Part shown: in pieces, positions 36,678 through 45,256 of the stretch | Layout: the number at the start of each line of letters is the position of its first letter | How positions within the stretch are numbered: the first letter of the stretch is position 1 | Source of the DNA: JAIBJN01 sp963825255 | GTDB lineage: Bacteria > Actinomycetota > Thermoleophilia > Gaiellales > Gaiellaceae | Direction: 5' to 3' | NCBI GenBank assembly: GCA_963825255.1 | Contig: CAWGSF010000001.1 | Location: 496,001-560,000, forward strand | DNA length: 64,000 nucleotides | Translations under genes and position numbers: made by a program | The notes under the pieces: model-generated | Told to the model about the DNA's origin: nothing | Databases searched by the model: none | The model's input: only the letters and a program-made list of their open reading frames with translations

Positions 36678-38342
36678 ATGGCCACGAGCGAGGATCCCCG
36701 GGCGCCGGACGCGACCGAGGAGTGGCGTCGGGGGCACTACGGAGCGCTGCCGGAGCGCGACGCCCTCTTCACGACCATCTCCGGCCTTCCGGTCGAGCCC
36801 CTGTACACGCCGGACACGGCGGCATTCGACTACGAGCGCGACCTCGGCTACCCCGGCCTCTACCCCTACACGCGGGGGGTCTACCCCTCCATGTACCGCG
36901 GGCGGCTCTGGACCATGCGGCAGTTCGCGGGGTTCGGGACGGCCGAGGAGACGAACGTGCGGTTCCGCTACCTCCTCGACCACGGACAGACGGGCCTCTC
37001 GACCGCCTTCGACATGCCCACGCTCATGGGCTACGACTCGGACCACGAGCGGTCCCTCGGCGAGGTCGGGCGCGAGGGCGTGGCGATCGACTCGCTCGCG
37101 GACATGGAGCAGCTCTTCGACGGCATCCCGCTGGACGCCGTCTCGACCTCGATGACGATCAACGCGCCGGCGGCGATCCTCCTCGCCTTCTACATCGGCG
37201 TCGCCGAGGAGCAGGGGGTCGACCGGGCGAGGCTCCGCGGGACGATCCAGACCGACATCCTCAAGGAGTACATCGCGCAGAAGGAGTGGATCTTCCCGCC
37301 CGAGCCGTCCATGCGGTTGTGCGTGGACATGATCGAGTACTGCGCGCGCGAGGTCCCGCTCTTCCACCCCGTGTCCATCTCGGGCTACCACATCCGCGAG
37401 GCCGGCTCGACGGCCGCCCAGGAGCTCGCCTTCACGCTCGCCGACGGCTTCGCCTACGTCGAGGCGGCGATGGCCCGCGGCCTGGCCGTCGACGACTTCG
37501 CCCCCCGTCTCTCCTTCTTCTTCAACGCGCACATCGACTTCTTCGAGGAGATCGCGAAGTTCCGGGCCGCGAGGCGCATCTGGGCGCGGGAGCTTCGCGA
37601 GCGCTACGGAGCGAGGGAGCCGCGCTCCTGGCTCATGCGCTTCCACGCCCAGACCGCGGGCGTCTCGCTGACGGCGCAGCAGCCCGAGGTCAACATCGTG
37701 CGCACGGCCATCGAGGCCATGGCCGCCGTGCTCGGCGGCTGCCAGTCGCTGCACACGAACTCCTTCGACGAGGCGCTGGCGCTCCCGACCGAGCACGCGG
37801 TCAAGCTCGCGCTTCGCACCCAGCAGGTGCTCGCGCACGAGACCGGGGTCGCCTCGACCATCGACCCGCTCGGCGGCTCCTACTACCTCGAGGACCTGAC
37901 CAACCGGCTCGAGGCCGAGGCCTACGACTACTTCGACCGCATCCGCGCCCTCGGCGGAGTGGTGGCCGCGATCAGGGAGAACTTCTTCCAGCGTGAGATC
38001 GCCGACGCGTCCTTCCGGTTCCAGCGCGAGGTCGAGGCCGGCGAGCGGGTGATCGTCGGGGTGAACCGCTACCAGGAGCCGGACGAGCGTCCGATCGAGA
38101 TCCTGAAGATCGACGAGGCGCTCGAGCGGAAGCAGATCGAGCGGGTGACCGCGCTACGAGCCCGGCGCGACGCGGCCGCGGTCGAGAGGACGCTCGCCGC
38201 GCTCCGCCGCGACGCAGCTCGGCCGGACGCGAACCTCATGCCGGCGATCGTCGACGCCACGAAGGCGTACGTGACCATGGGCGAGATGTGCGAGGCGCTC
38301 CGCGAGGTGTGGGGCACCTGGCGCGAGACGCCGGTCTTCTAG
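36678..38342 (+). CDS. B12-dependent acyl-CoA mutase large subunit, predicted isobutyryl-CoA mutase type
   Basis: A 554-residue TIM-barrel subunit of the methylmalonyl-CoA mutase family without its own B12 domain; that domain is the separate protein at 40654. Family blocks include STAFDMPTLMGYDSDH, HPVSISGYHIREAGS, RFHAQTAG and CQSLHTNSFDEALALP. The substrate-reading residues are Phe83 (RQFAGF) and, 118 residues later, Gln201 (AQKEWIF). In known enzymes Tyr89/Arg207 mark methylmalonyl-CoA mutase and Phe80/Gln198 mark isobutyryl-CoA mutase. Position 110 is Ala, not the Asp of 2-hydroxyisobutyryl-CoA mutase. The enzyme therefore probably interconverts isobutyryl-CoA and butyryl-CoA. Subunit sizes (554 + 133) fit the IcmA/IcmB pair. 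Confidence 0.88.
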   Translation: MATSEDPRAPDATEEWRRGHYGALPERDALFTTISGLPVEPLYTPDTAAFDYERDLGYPGLYPYTRGVYPSMYRGRLWTMRQFAGFGTAEETNVRFRYLLDHGQTGLSTAFDMPTLMGYDSDHERSLGEVGREGVAIDSLADMEQLFDGIPLDAVSTSMTINAPAAILLAFYIGVAEEQGVDRARLRGTIQTDILKEYIAQKEWIFPPEPSMRLCVDMIEYCAREVPLFHPVSISGYHIREAGSTAAQELAFTLADGFAYVEAAMARGLAVDDFAPRLSFFFNAHIDFFEEIAKFRAARRIWARELRERYGAREPRSWLMRFHAQTAGVSLTAQQPEVNIVRTAIEAMAAVLGGCQSLHTNSFDEALALPTEHAVKLALRTQQVLAHETGVASTIDPLGGSYYLEDLTNRLEAEAYDYFDRIRALGGVVAAIRENFFQREIADASFRFQREVEAGERVIVGVNRYQEPDERPIEILKIDEALERKQIERVTALRARRDAAAVERTLAALRRDAARPDANLMPAIVDATKAYVTMGEMCEALREVWGTWRETPVF

Positions 38343-39907
38343 GCTGGCCGGACGGCTAGTAGTCGCGTCGCCGGGGGTCCAGTAGCCTCGCAAGGCGGCG
38401 ACGGCTGGCCGCAGCCGTCGTTCGTACGTCGAGGGGTCGCGTCTGGCTTCCCTCTACGCGTCCCTCGCGGTTGGGTGTGAGCGGGCACCCCCGTAGACCA
38501 AGCGGGACGTGTCCGCTCACCCCGACTCGACGCCGCGAGGAGGCTCGTGCCGCGCATGGTGCCCGGGACGGCGATGCCCAGCAGGTCGAGGACGGTCGGC
38601 GCGACGTCGAGCAGGTGCGCGCCCTCCCGGCGCCCGGGCTCGACGCCCGGCGCGACGAGGACGAAGAGGCCCTCCTGCGCGTGGTTCGCGTCGTCGGGGC
38701 CGGTGTCGTTCTCGAACGTGTGGATCCCCTCGTCGCCCCCGACCGTTCCCACCGAGCGCCAGAGCAGGTCGCCGAAGTGGACGATGAGGTCGGGCGCGAC
38801 GCCGTTCACCTGCTCGTACACCTGGTCGGGGACGAAGACGCGCGTGCCGAGCGGCTCGCCCTTCTCGTCGGGTATCTCGGCGAGCCGCCGGGCGAGGTCG
38901 TCGCGGACGCGCTCGTAGTCCTCGGGCGGCACCGTCCCCTCGGGCTCGCGCCCGGCGACGTTCAGAAAGACGCGCGCGTAGTACCCGCCCTCGCCCCAGG
39001 CGACGGTCTTCGCCCAGTCGATGCCCGCCTGCCGCAAGGGCACCGCCGTCTCCGGGTCGGCGAGGGTGGTGAGCAGGCCTTCCTGACGGAGCCACTCGTT
39101 GACCCGGATGCCGCCGTCCATCCGCTTCCCGCCGTGGTCGGAGACGACGAGGACCGCGGTCTCCTCGTCGGCCCGCGCGAGCACGCGGCCCATCAGCTCG
39201 TCCACGTGGCGGTGGTAGTCGAGGATCGCCGTCTCGAAGCGGTTGCCGGGCTCGTGCTTTCGGTGCTCCGGGTCCATCTGCTTCCAGAAGCCGTGGTACA
39301 TCCGGTCGACGCCCATCTCGACCATCGCGAAGAGCTCCCACGGGCGCGAGTCGAGGAGGTGCTCGGCGAGCGCGAACCGCCGGTCGGTCATCTCGTAGAC
39401 CTGGCGGAGGAGCCAGTCCTTGTCCTCGGTCCGGAAGTCGCGGACGTCGAAGAGGTACTCGCCGACGACGTTCTCGATCTCCGGCTTGAGCGACGGGGGG
39501 AAGGTGAACTGGCTCTCGGTCGACGGGGTGAGGAAGCAGCTGACCATGACCCCGTTGAGCGGCCGCGGGGGGAAGGTCCCGGGCACGCCGAGGACGATCG
39601 ACGGCTTGCCCGCCCGCGTGGCGAGATCCCAGAGGCGCGGTTCCTTGATCGCGGTCGAGTTGGCGATGAAGAGGCCGTCGTAGGAGTGGTCGGCCCGGTT
39701 CCTGAAGCCGTACACGCCGAGGTCCCCGGGCGTCCTGCTCGACATCATGCAGGACCACGCCGGCACCGTGATCGGGGGGATCACCGAGGTCAGCCGTCCG
39801 TACGCGCCGCGCTCTATCAGGCCCGAGAGGACCGGCAGTTCGTCGCGGTAGCGCTCGAGGAGGAGCGAGGGCTCGGCGCAGTCGAGCCCGACGATCATGA
39901 CCTTCAT
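38339..39907 (-). CDS. Type I phosphodiesterase/nucleotide pyrophosphatase (alkaline phosphatase fold)
   Basis: A 522-residue protein of the alkaline phosphatase superfamily. The N-terminal metal-binding start MIVGLDCAEPSLL, the nucleophile region PPITVPAWSCMMSSRTPG and the second metal site VLVVSDHGGKRMDGG are present, with the last histidine in HLLDVAPTVLDLLG. Members cleave phosphodiester or pyrophosphate bonds; the substrate is unknown. Normal members end soon after MRGTSLL. The last 60 residues here are low-complexity and contain two DNA hairpins, so the true stop is probably near 38525 and the rest is spacer. As written, its TAG shares CTAG with the mutase stop. Confidence 0.82.
   Translation of the reverse strand: MKVMIVGLDCAEPSLLLERYRDELPVLSGLIERGAYGRLTSVIPPITVPAWSCMMSSRTPGDLGVYGFRNRADHSYDGLFIANSTAIKEPRLWDLATRAGKPSIVLGVPGTFPPRPLNGVMVSCFLTPSTESQFTFPPSLKPEIENVVGEYLFDVRDFRTEDKDWLLRQVYEMTDRRFALAEHLLDSRPWELFAMVEMGVDRMYHGFWKQMDPEHRKHEPGNRFETAILDYHRHVDELMGRVLARADEETAVLVVSDHGGKRMDGGIRVNEWLRQEGLLTTLADPETAVPLRQAGIDWAKTVAWGEGGYYARVFLNVAGREPEGTVPPEDYERVRDDLARRLAEIPDEKGEPLGTRVFVPDQVYEQVNGVAPDLIVHFGDLLWRSVGTVGGDEGIHTFENDTGPDDANHAQEGLFVLVAPGVEPGRREGAHLLDVAPTVLDLLGIAVPGTMRGTSLLAASSRGERTRPAWSTGVPAHTQPRGTRRGKPDATPRRTNDGCGQPSPPCEATGPPATRLLAVRPA
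38399..38520. repeat. Two hairpins in the 3' region of convergent genes
   Basis: Hairpin one: CGACGGCT (38399-38406) and AGCCGTCG (38413-38420), a perfect 8-bp stem with 6-nt loop. Hairpin two: GTGAGCGGGCAC (38477-38488) and GTGTCCGCTCAC (38509-38520), 11 of 12 pairs with a 20-nt loop. They probably serve as terminators for the mutase and phosphodiesterase genes. Confidence 0.5.
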
Positions 39908-39929
39908 AGGCTGGGCACCGCCCGCCAGG

Positions 39930-40640
39930 TTAGATGTCGACGACGAGCCCGTCGTGCGCGACCGGCACGCCGTCGGGCGCCGGCAGCTCGATCGGCCGGT
40001 GCGTGAGGAGGATCGGGCCGTCCGCCGCCGCGAGCGCCTCCTCCGCCGATAGGTGTCCGCGCGGCTGCCCGTCCTTCGAGCCCTCGGCGAGCGTCGCCTC
40101 GCAGAGGAAGAGATCGGCGCCCGCGGCGAGGTGCGCCAGCTCGTCGGTCGGCGCGGAGTCGCCCGAGTAGGCCAGCGTCTTGCCGTCGTGCCTCACGCGG
40201 AACCCGTGCGCCGTGAGGGTGTAGTGGGGGAGCCGGTGCGCCTCCACCTCGAAGCCCGCCGTCCGGAAGGGGACGCCCGTCTCGTACTCCTTCAGATCGA
40301 ACGCCTGCTCGAACATCGAGTCGTTGCCCCAGCGGTCGGCGAAGTCGGTCAGCTCCTTCCGGCCGCCGGGCGGCAGCCAGAGCGCGCATCGGATCCGATG
40401 CTGCTGCGGGCCGTACGCGTTCAGCCAGGCCCAGGGCACGAGGTCGCCCCAGTGGTCGAGATGGAAGTGCGTGATGGCCACCGACTGCGGGTAGAGGTCG
40501 AGCTCCCGGAGCCTCCCGAGGACGCCGGGCCCGCAGTCGAGGAGCAGCGACTCGTCGCCCTGGAGGAGGTAGCCGGACTGGGCCCCGCCGGGGTTCGGCC
40601 AGGCCGGGGAGGAGCCGATGACGTTCAGGCGCACCTCCAT
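39930..40640 (-). CDS. Metallo-beta-lactamase fold hydrolase
   Basis: A 236-residue MBL-fold protein with the zinc-binding motif THFHLDHWGD, an aspartate in YSGDSAPTDELAHLA, and histidines in GHLSAEEA and LLTHRP near the end. The pattern (motif, then YSGD, then CEATLAEGSK) resembles the RNase Z/arylsulfatase branch. The substrate is unknown. The ATG at 40640 gives the family-typical start MEVRLNVIGSSPAWPNPGG. It is divergent from the B12-binding subunit, with only 13 bp between the start codons, so both promoters must overlap the genes. Confidence 0.85.
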   Translation of the reverse strand: MEVRLNVIGSSPAWPNPGGAQSGYLLQGDESLLLDCGPGVLGRLRELDLYPQSVAITHFHLDHWGDLVPWAWLNAYGPQQHRIRCALWLPPGGRKELTDFADRWGNDSMFEQAFDLKEYETGVPFRTAGFEVEAHRLPHYTLTAHGFRVRHDGKTLAYSGDSAPTDELAHLAAGADLFLCEATLAEGSKDGQPRGHLSAEEALAAADGPILLTHRPIELPAPDGVPVAHDGLVVDI

Positions 40641-40645
40641 ATACT
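40640..40645 (+). promoter_or_regulatory. -10 box, leaderless start of the B12-binding subunit
   Basis: TATACT lies 8 nt before the ATG at 40654. A weak -35 (ATGACG at 40618-40623) is 16 bp upstream. The box overlaps the start codon of the divergent MBL gene. Confidence 0.45.
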
Positions 40646-40653
40646 GGCGCACC

Positions 40654-41055
40654 ATGGCCAGGAAGATCCGGGTCGTGATCGCGAAGCCGGGGCTCGACGG
40701 CCACGACAGGGGGGCGAAGATCATCGCGCGGGCCTTGCGGGACGCCGGGATGGAGGTCATCTACACGGGCCTCCACCAGACGCCGGAGCAGATCGTCGAG
40801 ACCGCGATCCAGGAGGACGCCGACGCCGTCGGCATCTCGATCCTGTCCGGCGCGCACATGACGCTGGTGCCGCGAATCCTCGAAGGGCTGCGCGAGAACG
40901 GGGTCGAGGACGTCCTCGTCGTCGTCGGGGGGACGATCCCCCGCGAGGACGTGGAGTCGCTGAAGGAGCAGGGCGTCGCCGAGATCTTCACGCCCGGTGC
41001 GCCGATGAGCGAGATCGTCGACTTCCTCCGGGCCAACGTCCCCGCGGACGCATGA
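40654..41055 (+). CDS. B12-binding small subunit of acyl-CoA mutase
   Basis: A 133-residue cobalamin-binding domain. DGHDRG (residues 15-20) carries the histidine that replaces dimethylbenzimidazole as lower cobalt ligand (His17); SILSGAH and VVVGGTIP are the other two B12 loops. It pairs with the large subunit at 36678, from which it is separated by two genes on the other strand. The length equals the small subunit of isobutyryl-CoA mutase. The crotonase gene overlaps its stop (ATGA). Confidence 0.92.
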   Translation: MARKIRVVIAKPGLDGHDRGAKIIARALRDAGMEVIYTGLHQTPEQIVETAIQEDADAVGISILSGAHMTLVPRILEGLRENGVEDVLVVVGGTIPREDVESLKEQGVAEIFTPGAPMSEIVDFLRANVPADA

Positions 41056-41822
41056 TCGGCGTCGAGCGCGACGGCGGCACCGCGTTCGTCACGGTCGACC
41101 GGCCGGAGGCGCTGAACGCGCTCGACCTCGAGCACCTCGAGTCGCTCCGCCACACCTTCGCGGAGCTGGCGGCAGACGAGACCGCCCGCGTCGTCGTCCT
41201 GACCGGTGCCGGCGAGAAGGCCTTCATCGCCGGCGCGGACATCAAGTACATGCAGACCCTCGGCGTCCTCGAGGCGCGGCGCTGGGGCGAGCTGGGGCAC
41301 GCGTGCGGGAACCTGCTCGAGACGATGCCGAAGCCCACGATCGCCGCGATCAACGGCTACGCCCTGGGCGGCGGCTGCGAGCTCGCCCTCGCCTGCGACC
41401 TGCGCCTCGCCTCGACCAACGCCCGGATCGGGCAGCCGGAGATCGACCTCGGGATCCTGCCTGGTTGGGGCGGCTCGGTTCGCCTCGCGCGGACCACGAC
41501 GCTCGGCTTCGCGAAGGCGATGATCTTCACGGGGCGCCCCGTCGACGCGGCCGAAGCGCTCGAGCACGGCCTCGTCAACGCGGTGTACGAGCCCGGGGAG
41601 CTGCGCGAGAAGACCCTGGACCTCTGCCGCGGCCTCGAGGCCAAGAGCCCGCTCGCGCTCGCCTACGCGAAGGAGGCCGTGAACCTCTCCCTCCAGGGAC
41701 CGCACCGGAGCAACCTCGAGACCGAGGCCCGGCTCTTCGCCATGCTCTTCGCGAGCGAGGACCAGAAGGAGGGCATGGCCGCGTTCGCCGAGAAGCGGCC
41801 CCCGGAGTTCCGCGGACGGTAG
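41052..41822 (+). CDS. Enoyl-CoA hydratase (crotonase)
   Basis: A 256-residue crotonase with both catalytic glutamates: Glu110 in GGGCELALACD and Glu130 in GQPEIDLGILPGWGG. The oxyanion hole is KAFIAGADIKYM. It hydrates short-chain trans-2-enoyl-CoA, for example crotonyl-CoA made from the butyryl-CoA that an isobutyryl-CoA mutase would give. Translational overlap with the mutase small subunit supports a shared pathway. It is clearly different from the hydratase at 4435, which lacks the first glutamate. Confidence 0.92.
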   Translation: MIGVERDGGTAFVTVDRPEALNALDLEHLESLRHTFAELAADETARVVVLTGAGEKAFIAGADIKYMQTLGVLEARRWGELGHACGNLLETMPKPTIAAINGYALGGGCELALACDLRLASTNARIGQPEIDLGILPGWGGSVRLARTTTLGFAKAMIFTGRPVDAAEALEHGLVNAVYEPGELREKTLDLCRGLEAKSPLALAYAKEAVNLSLQGPHRSNLETEARLFAMLFASEDQKEGMAAFAEKRPPEFRGR

Positions 41823-41827
41823 TCTGA

Positions 41828-41917
41828 ACGGGAGCGGGAGCCTCTGGACGGAGGCTGAGAGGAGGCCGCGAGGCCTCGACCGCCACCACCTGATCTGGGT
41901 CATGCCAGCGAAGGGAC
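41828..41917 (+). promoter_or_regulatory. TPP riboswitch (thi box)
   Basis: The conserved core is present in order: GGGAGC near 41830, CTGAGAGG near 41855, then CCTGATCTGGGTCATGCCAG and GCGAAGGGAC near 41888-41917. It ends 5 nt before the thiG ATG. It would reduce thiG expression when thiamine pyrophosphate is plentiful, probably by masking the start region because no terminator lies between. Confidence 0.93.
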
Positions 41918-41921
41918 CAGC

Positions 41922-42704
41922 ATGAGCACCGACGAACCACTCGTGATCGCAGGGCGCGAGTTCCGCTCGCGGCTCCTGACCGGCACCGGCAAGTACGAGA
42001 CCTTCGAGACGATGCGGGACGCCCTCGCCGCCTCGGGCTCCGAGATCGTCACCGTCGCCGTGCGCCGGATCGACCTCGGCGCGACGGGCGACGACGACAT
42101 CACCGCGTACCTCCCGGAGGACATGCTGCTCCTCCCGAACACCTCCGGGTGCGAGACGGCCGCCGAGGCCGTGCGGACAGCCCGGCTCGCCCGTGCGGGC
42201 GGGTTGCCCGACTGGGTCAAGCTCGAGGTCATTCCCGACTCCCGCTACCTCCTGCCGGACCCGGTGGAGACGCTGCGCGCCGCGGCGGAGCTCGTCGAGG
42301 ACGGCTTCACGGTCCTCCCGTACGTGCTTCCCGACCCCGTGCTCCAGACGAAGCTCGAGGACGTCGGCTGTGCGACGGTGATGCCCCTCGCCGCGCCGAT
42401 CGGGAGCGGCCGCGGGCTCAAGCTCCGCGAGGCGATCCGGATCATGGTCGAGCAGGCGCGGGTCCCCCTGGTCGTGGACGCCGGCCTCGGCTCGCCGTCG
42501 CACGCCGCCGAGGCGATGGAGCTGGGCGCGGACGCGGTGCTCGTCAACACGGCGATCGCCCGCGCGGACGATCCACCGGCCATGGCGAGGGCCTTCCGGC
42601 TCGCGGTCGAGGCCGGCCGCGCCGCCTACCGGGCTGGGATCATCGACGAGCACGCGGTCGCGCGGGCCTCCAGCCCGCTCACGGGCGCGATCCACCGGGG
42701 ATGA
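41922..42704 (+). CDS. thiG: Thiazole synthase
   Basis: A 260-residue TIM barrel that forms the thiazole phosphate of thiamine from deoxyxylulose phosphate, glycine imine and sulfur carried on ThiS. Features are RLLTGTGKYETFE at the start, LPNTSGCETAAEAVR, the Schiff-base lysine in DWVKLEVI, and VDAGLGSPSHAAEAMELG. It follows the TPP riboswitch directly. thiS overlaps its stop codon (ATGA). Confidence 0.96.
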   Translation: MSTDEPLVIAGREFRSRLLTGTGKYETFETMRDALAASGSEIVTVAVRRIDLGATGDDDITAYLPEDMLLLPNTSGCETAAEAVRTARLARAGGLPDWVKLEVIPDSRYLLPDPVETLRAAAELVEDGFTVLPYVLPDPVLQTKLEDVGCATVMPLAAPIGSGRGLKLREAIRIMVEQARVPLVVDAGLGSPSHAAEAMELGADAVLVNTAIARADDPPAMARAFRLAVEAGRAAYRAGIIDEHAVARASSPLTGAIHRG

Positions 42705-42901
42705 ACGTCGAGGTCAACGGCCGGGCCCAGGCGATCGCGGACGGGGAGACGCTGTCCTCCCTCCTCGAGCGCCTCGAGGTCGGGCCGCGCTACGCGCTCG
42801 TCGAGCGGAACGGCGAGCCCGTCGAGCGTGACCGCTACGGGGAGGTACGGCTCGAGGATGGCGACCGTCTCGTCGTCGCGCGGCCCGTCGCCGGCGGCTG
42901 A
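42701..42901 (+). CDS. thiS: Sulfur carrier protein ThiS
   Basis: A 66-residue ubiquitin-like protein ending in Gly-Gly, where the thiocarboxylate forms. MNVEVNGRAQ at the start and LEDGDRLVVARPVAGG at the end are typical. It donates sulfur to ThiG, encoded just upstream. It overlaps both thiG and thiE. Confidence 0.95.
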   Translation: MNVEVNGRAQAIADGETLSSLLERLEVGPRYALVERNGEPVERDRYGEVRLEDGDRLVVARPVAGG

Positions 42902-43493
42902 CGCCGCCGCGCGGGCACACCTCTATCTCATCACGCGCGCGAGGACCGATCTCGGGGCGTTCCTCGAGGCGGCCGTTCGGGGCGGGGTGGACATGGTCCA
43001 GGTCCGCGAGAAGAGCCTCCCGGACGGCGAGCTCCTTCCCCTGCTCGAGGAGGCCCGTGAGGTCACGCGCCGTCTGGGTGTGCCGCTCGTCGTCAACGAC
43101 CGCCCCGACCTCGCAGTCCTCGTGGGCGCCGACTACGTCCACGTGGGCCAGGAGGATCTCCCTCCGGCGGCCGTGCGCCGCTTCGGGATCCCCCTCGGCC
43201 TCTCGACCCATTCGCCCGCCGAGCTCGCCGCGGCCGACGCCGACTATGTCGGGGTCGGCCCGGTCTTCGCCACGCCGACGAAGGCGGGGAGGCCCGCGGT
43301 CGGGCTCGAGCTGGTCCGCCACGCGGCCGCCCACGCGAGCGTGCCCTGGTTCGCCATCGGCGGCATCGACGCGGAGACCGTCGGACCGGTCGTCGCGGCC
43401 GGCGCCCGGCGCGTCGCGGTCGTGCGCGCGATCGGCGATGCCGACGACCCCGAGCGCGCGGCCCGGGAGCTGCGCGCCGCGTTGCCCGGCTAG
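42858..43493 (+). CDS. thiE: Thiamine-phosphate synthase
   Basis: A TIM-barrel enzyme that joins the pyrimidine and thiazole parts. It has VQVREKSL, VVNDRPDLAVLVGADYVHVG, GVGPVFATPTK and AIGGIDAETV. The ATG at 42858 lies inside thiS; a start a little further downstream, near AHLYLITRA, is also possible, because the first 20 residues look non-conserved. The stop shares CTAG with the convergent M23 gene. thiC and thiD are not in the window. Confidence 0.93.
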   Translation: MATVSSSRGPSPAADAAARAHLYLITRARTDLGAFLEAAVRGGVDMVQVREKSLPDGELLPLLEEAREVTRRLGVPLVVNDRPDLAVLVGADYVHVGQEDLPPAAVRRFGIPLGLSTHSPAELAAADADYVGVGPVFATPTKAGRPAVGLELVRHAAAHASVPWFAIGGIDAETVGPVVAAGARRVAVVRAIGDADDPERAARELRAALPG

Positions 43494-44352
43494 CGCGGAA
43501 CGAGTCTCGCGAGCGTGTGCACGCCGGCGAGCGCGCGGGCCGAGCGGAGGTCCTGCGGGACGTTCTCCAGGATCGCCCTGACGGGATCGCCGGGGACGAA
43601 GGCCGCGAGCGCCGACGGGGTGAGTCTCGTCCTCTGGCTGGCAGCGCGAGCGTGACCATCCGTGCCGGCTTCGCGACCCACCCGGTCTCCACGATCCGCA
43701 CCTTGCTCACGCGGAGCTGGACGAGCTGCGGGTCGAGCTCGGGGTGCGTCGCGGTGACGGTCCCGACGATGACGAGGGAGACCGTCGGGAAGGTCGCTGG
43801 CGGTCGCGGATAGAGGAGGTGCATGGCGCCGCGGAGGCGCCGGTAGGGCGACACCGCCCGGCCGCCGTTCGGGTGCAGCTCGAAGTGGAGGTGGGACGCG
43901 AGGCCGTTGGCGTCGCCGGAGTCGCCCACGTACGCGATGAGCTGCCCTGCCCGCACGTACTGCGAGCGCTTGAGCCCGCGCGCGTAGGCGATCCCGTTCC
44001 GGCAGCCGCCGCGGTTGTCGTTCTTGAGCGTCCTGTCGTTGTTCAGGTGGATGTACATGTAGGTCGTCCCGCTCTTGCCGTAGAGGTAGAGCATGCAGCC
44101 GCCCCGCGAGGAACGTCCCCATTTCTCCACCCGGCCGGCCTCGACTGCGACGACGGGCGAGCGCTTCGCGGCCATGATGTCGTTCCCCTCATGGCGTCCT
44201 TGCGGCCGGGGATCGCCGAAGTCGTTGACGTAGGAGACCTTGGCTACGACCGGGAAGACGAGCCGCGGGACGGCGGCGACCGCGGTCCCCGAGAAGGCCC
44301 ACGTGGCGAGGAGGACGAAGAGAGCTGCGGCTGTCGTCCGGTGGCGGCTCAT
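43490..44352 (-). CDS. Secreted M23 peptidase (LytM type), one frameshift
   Basis: A signal peptide (ALFVLLATWAFSGTAVAA) is followed by an M23 domain: RHEGNDIM supplies the first zinc ligands (His and Asp) and SHLHFELHPNGG the HxH motif. These enzymes cut peptide cross-links in peptidoglycan. The frame changes near 43640: the first part ends MVTLALPA, and the C-terminal piece LTPSALAAFVPGDPVRAILE resumes in another frame, consistent with one missing base. Corrected length is about 287 residues. Confidence 0.85.
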
Positions 44353-44475
44353 TCGAGCAGTCCGACGCTCCGGGGCGGCGCCTGAAGGCGCGGACACTAG
44401 CAGACCCTTCGGCAGCTGCCGCTCCCGGCTTGAGGCCCGGCCGGCCCTGGCCCGATCGATAGGATCCGCCCCCGG

Positions 44476-45255
44476 GTGAAGATCGTCGTCCTGGTCAAGG
44501 AGGTGCCGGAAGCGTCCGCGCGCACGCGGATCGACTCGGGCTCCCTCCGCCTCGATCGCAGCGGGACTGCTGCCCTGAACCCTTTCGACACGCATGCCCT
44601 CGAGGAGGCCCTCCGCGTCAACGAGGCTCAGGGGGAGGGCGAGGTCGTCGTGGTGATGATGGCCCCGGCCTCGGCAGCCGACTCGCTGCGCAAGGCGCTG
44701 GCGATCGGCGCCGACCGCGCCGTGCACGTCGCGGACGACGCGCTCGCCGGCTCCGATCTGGTCGCCACCGCACGCGCTCTCGCGAAGGTCGTCGAGCGCG
44801 AGGGGCCGGACCTCGTGCTCCTCGGGCAGCAGGGGAGCGACTCGGACGGTTCCGTCCTCTGGTCGGCGCTCGCCGACCTCCTCCGCCTTCCGGTCGTCTC
44901 CCAGGCGGCGAGCCTCGATCTGGCCGGCGGGAATGCGACGGTCAAGCGCCAGACCGAGTACGGCTACGACGTCATCGAGGCGCCGCTTCCCTGCGTCGTC
45001 GCCGTCTCGGATGCGATCAACGACCCGCGCTACCCGTCGCTCAAGGGGATCATGGGGGCGAAGCGCAAGCCCTACGAGGAGCTCTCGATCGCCGATCTCG
45101 GCCTCGCGGCCGATGAGGTCGGCGAGGCCGGTTCGCGGACCGCCGTCCTCGCGCTCGCCGACCCTCCGTCGCGCGGCGAGTCGGTGCGGATCGAGGACGA
45201 CGGGACCGCCGCGGAGAAGGTGCTCGCCTACCTCGGGGAGCGCAAGCTCGTTTAA
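44476..45255 (+). CDS. etfB: Electron transfer flavoprotein beta subunit
   Basis: A 259-residue ETF beta subunit, binding AMP and contacting acyl-CoA dehydrogenases. It has KIVVLVKEVPEASARTRI, NPFDTHALEEAL, the nucleotide loop LLGQQGSDSDG and the recognition segment ASLDLAGGNATVKRQTEYG. TAGGAT lies 10 nt before the GTG start. It is followed by a 163-bp spacer carrying a repeat element before etfA. Confidence 0.95.
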   Translation: MKIVVLVKEVPEASARTRIDSGSLRLDRSGTAALNPFDTHALEEALRVNEAQGEGEVVVVMMAPASAADSLRKALAIGADRAVHVADDALAGSDLVATARALAKVVEREGPDLVLLGQQGSDSDGSVLWSALADLLRLPVVSQAASLDLAGGNATVKRQTEYGYDVIEAPLPCVVAVSDAINDPRYPSLKGIMGAKRKPYEELSIADLGLAADEVGEAGSRTAVLALADPPSRGESVRIEDDGTAAEKVLAYLGERKLV

Positions 45256-45256
45256 G

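Noticed and set aside
38339..38342. Shared CTAG stop codons of convergent genes (here and at 43490-43493) as a special signal
   Set aside because: TAG stops in opposite strands overlap easily in CTAG, and at 38339 the minus-strand stop is probably not the natural one.
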